A stretch of 15,356 bases of DNA. Origin: Bacteroidota bacterium. GTDB lineage: Bacteria > Bacteroidota > Bacteroidia > Chitinophagales > Chitinophagaceae. The DNA lies in contig JAEYOL010000157.1 in the NCBI GenBank assembly GCA_023411775.1, positions 1 to 15,356 of the forward strand. Direction: 5' to 3'. The notes beneath the pieces were generated by a model. That model searched no databases. It worked only from the letters and a program-made list of their open reading frames with translations, and was not told the origin of the DNA. Positions 14,621 through 15,356 of the stretch are shown here, piece by piece. A program made the translations under genes and the position numbers. The first letter of the stretch is position 1, and every line of letters begins with the position of its first letter.

Positions 14621-15356
14621 ATGATGACCATTTTACGAATGATCCTCGTTGTTATTTGCATAACCTGTTTATTGGGTTGTGGCAGGCAAAATAATACCGG
14701 AGTTTCATTGGTAGTACAGACGGATTTTGGCCTGAATGACGGGGCTGTGGCGGCTATGAAGGGTGTCGCAAAGGAAGTGGACGGGTCATTGGATATCGTA
14801 GATCTCACACACGAGATTCCTGCATTTAATATATGGGAAGCGGGTTACCGCCTGAGCCAGGTGGTACCTTACTGGCCGGCCAACACGGTTTTTGTTTCGG
14901 TTGTAGATCCGGGTGTTGGCACCAGTCGTAAATCGATTGTCGTCAGAACAAAAAAGGATCATTATATCGTAACGCCGGACAATGGGACCATTACTTTGCT
15001 GGTGGTGCTCGAGGGCATAGAAGAAGTACGAGAGATCGATGAGAGTGTCCACCGCAGGCCAGGTTCTGATAGTTCTTTTACATTTCATGGGCGCGACGTC
15101 TATATGTATACAGCTGCCAGGCTGGCTTCCGGGAAGATCAGGTTTGACGAGGTGGGCGCGGTTTTGGGGAGCGAATTACAAACCATTTCTTACCAGATTC
15201 CTGAAATTGACGAGAATGCCTTAAAAGGAAATATTCCTGTGCTGGATCCGCAATATGGGAATGTCTGGACCAATATCCCGGACAGCCTGGTTAAGCGTGC
15301 CGGAATCCGAACCGGCGATTCGGTGCTGGTTAATATCACACATCAGGATTCTGTTG
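14621..15356 (+). CDS. Lipoprotein SAM hydroxide adenosyltransferase (SAM hydrolase, DUF62/fluorinase-like), cut by window end
   Basis: An open frame of 245 codons that runs past the right edge. The N-terminus is a lipoprotein signal with lipobox CLLGC (Cys20), then the family domain: TDFGLNDGAVAAMKGV (34-49), VDPGVG (95-100), PDNG (119-122), FHGRD (155-159) and GNVWTNI near 225. Members of this family split S-adenosylmethionine with water to adenosine and methionine; relatives make fluorinated or chlorinated products. The conserved Asp-Arg-His triad appears as D96, R103 and H156, with spacing like that of the archaeal enzyme (7 and about 60 residues). No internal Met between the signal and the TDFG motif would allow a cytoplasmic form. 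An exported location is odd for an enzyme whose substrate is made in the cytoplasm. The last part of the C-terminal domain is not visible. Confidence 0.9.
   Translation, partial: MMTILRMILVVICITCLLGCGRQNNTGVSLVVQTDFGLNDGAVAAMKGVAKEVDGSLDIVDLTHEIPAFNIWEAGYRLSQVVPYWPANTVFVSVVDPGVGTSRKSIVVRTKKDHYIVTPDNGTITLLVVLEGIEEVREIDESVHRRPGSDSSFTFHGRDVYMYTAARLASGKIRFDEVGAVLGSELQTISYQIPEIDENALKGNIPVLDPQYGNVWTNIPDSLVKRAGIRTGDSVLVNITHQDSV

Overview
The window looks like chromosomal DNA of a Bacteroidota bacterium, most likely of the Chitinophagaceae type (inference). The reasons are: lipoproteins whose signal peptide ends in GCKK/GCRK, PKD-domain surface lipoproteins, a TonB-dependent receptor with an N-terminal carboxypeptidase-regulatory-like domain, a LytS/LytTR-type two-component pair, and promoters that fit the Bacteroidota pattern (TTTG, about 19 bp, TAnnTTTG) instead of strong Shine-Dalgarno sites. 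There are no RNA genes, insertion sequences, CRISPR arrays or phage genes.

Layout. (1) 36-1556(-): bifunctional NAD(P)HX epimerase/dehydratase, a housekeeping repair enzyme. (2) 1710-4600(-): a likely operon of three lipoprotein genes read right to left. It holds a vanadium-haloperoxidase-fold protein whose active-site motifs are altered, an intact PKD lipoprotein, and a second PKD lipoprotein interrupted by an in-frame TAA. A third, more divergent PKD lipoprotein lies at 5016-5693(-). (3) 5976-7851(+): overlapping genes for a LytS-type sensor kinase and a LytTR response regulator. (4) 7893-8750(-) and 8959-11460(+): a divergent pair, a secreted alpha/beta-hydrolase and a TonB-dependent receptor. 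(5) 11487-12701(-): a serine beta-lactamase-like lipoprotein, divergent from serA at 12809-14047(+). (6) 14063-14587(-): a HEAT-like cytoplasmic protein, divergent from a lipoprotein version of the SAM hydroxide adenosyltransferase family that runs off the right edge.

The most interesting signal is regulatory. Upstream of the kinase gene, the TonB receptor gene and the haloperoxidase-like gene there are 9-bp imperfect direct repeats (about TTTGTCGCA) separated by exactly 12 bp. This is the architecture used by LytTR-domain regulators. The sites end 38, 40 and 28 bp before the predicted -7 element, so the third is about one helical turn closer. I found no such pair upstream of serA, the beta-lactamase-like gene or the NAD(P)HX repair gene. 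This suggests, without proving it, that the regulator encoded here controls itself and an outer-membrane/secreted module made of the receptor and the haloperoxidase-like/PKD lipoproteins. The three PKD lipoproteins also share a C-terminal region of about 95 residues that I cannot assign to a known domain.
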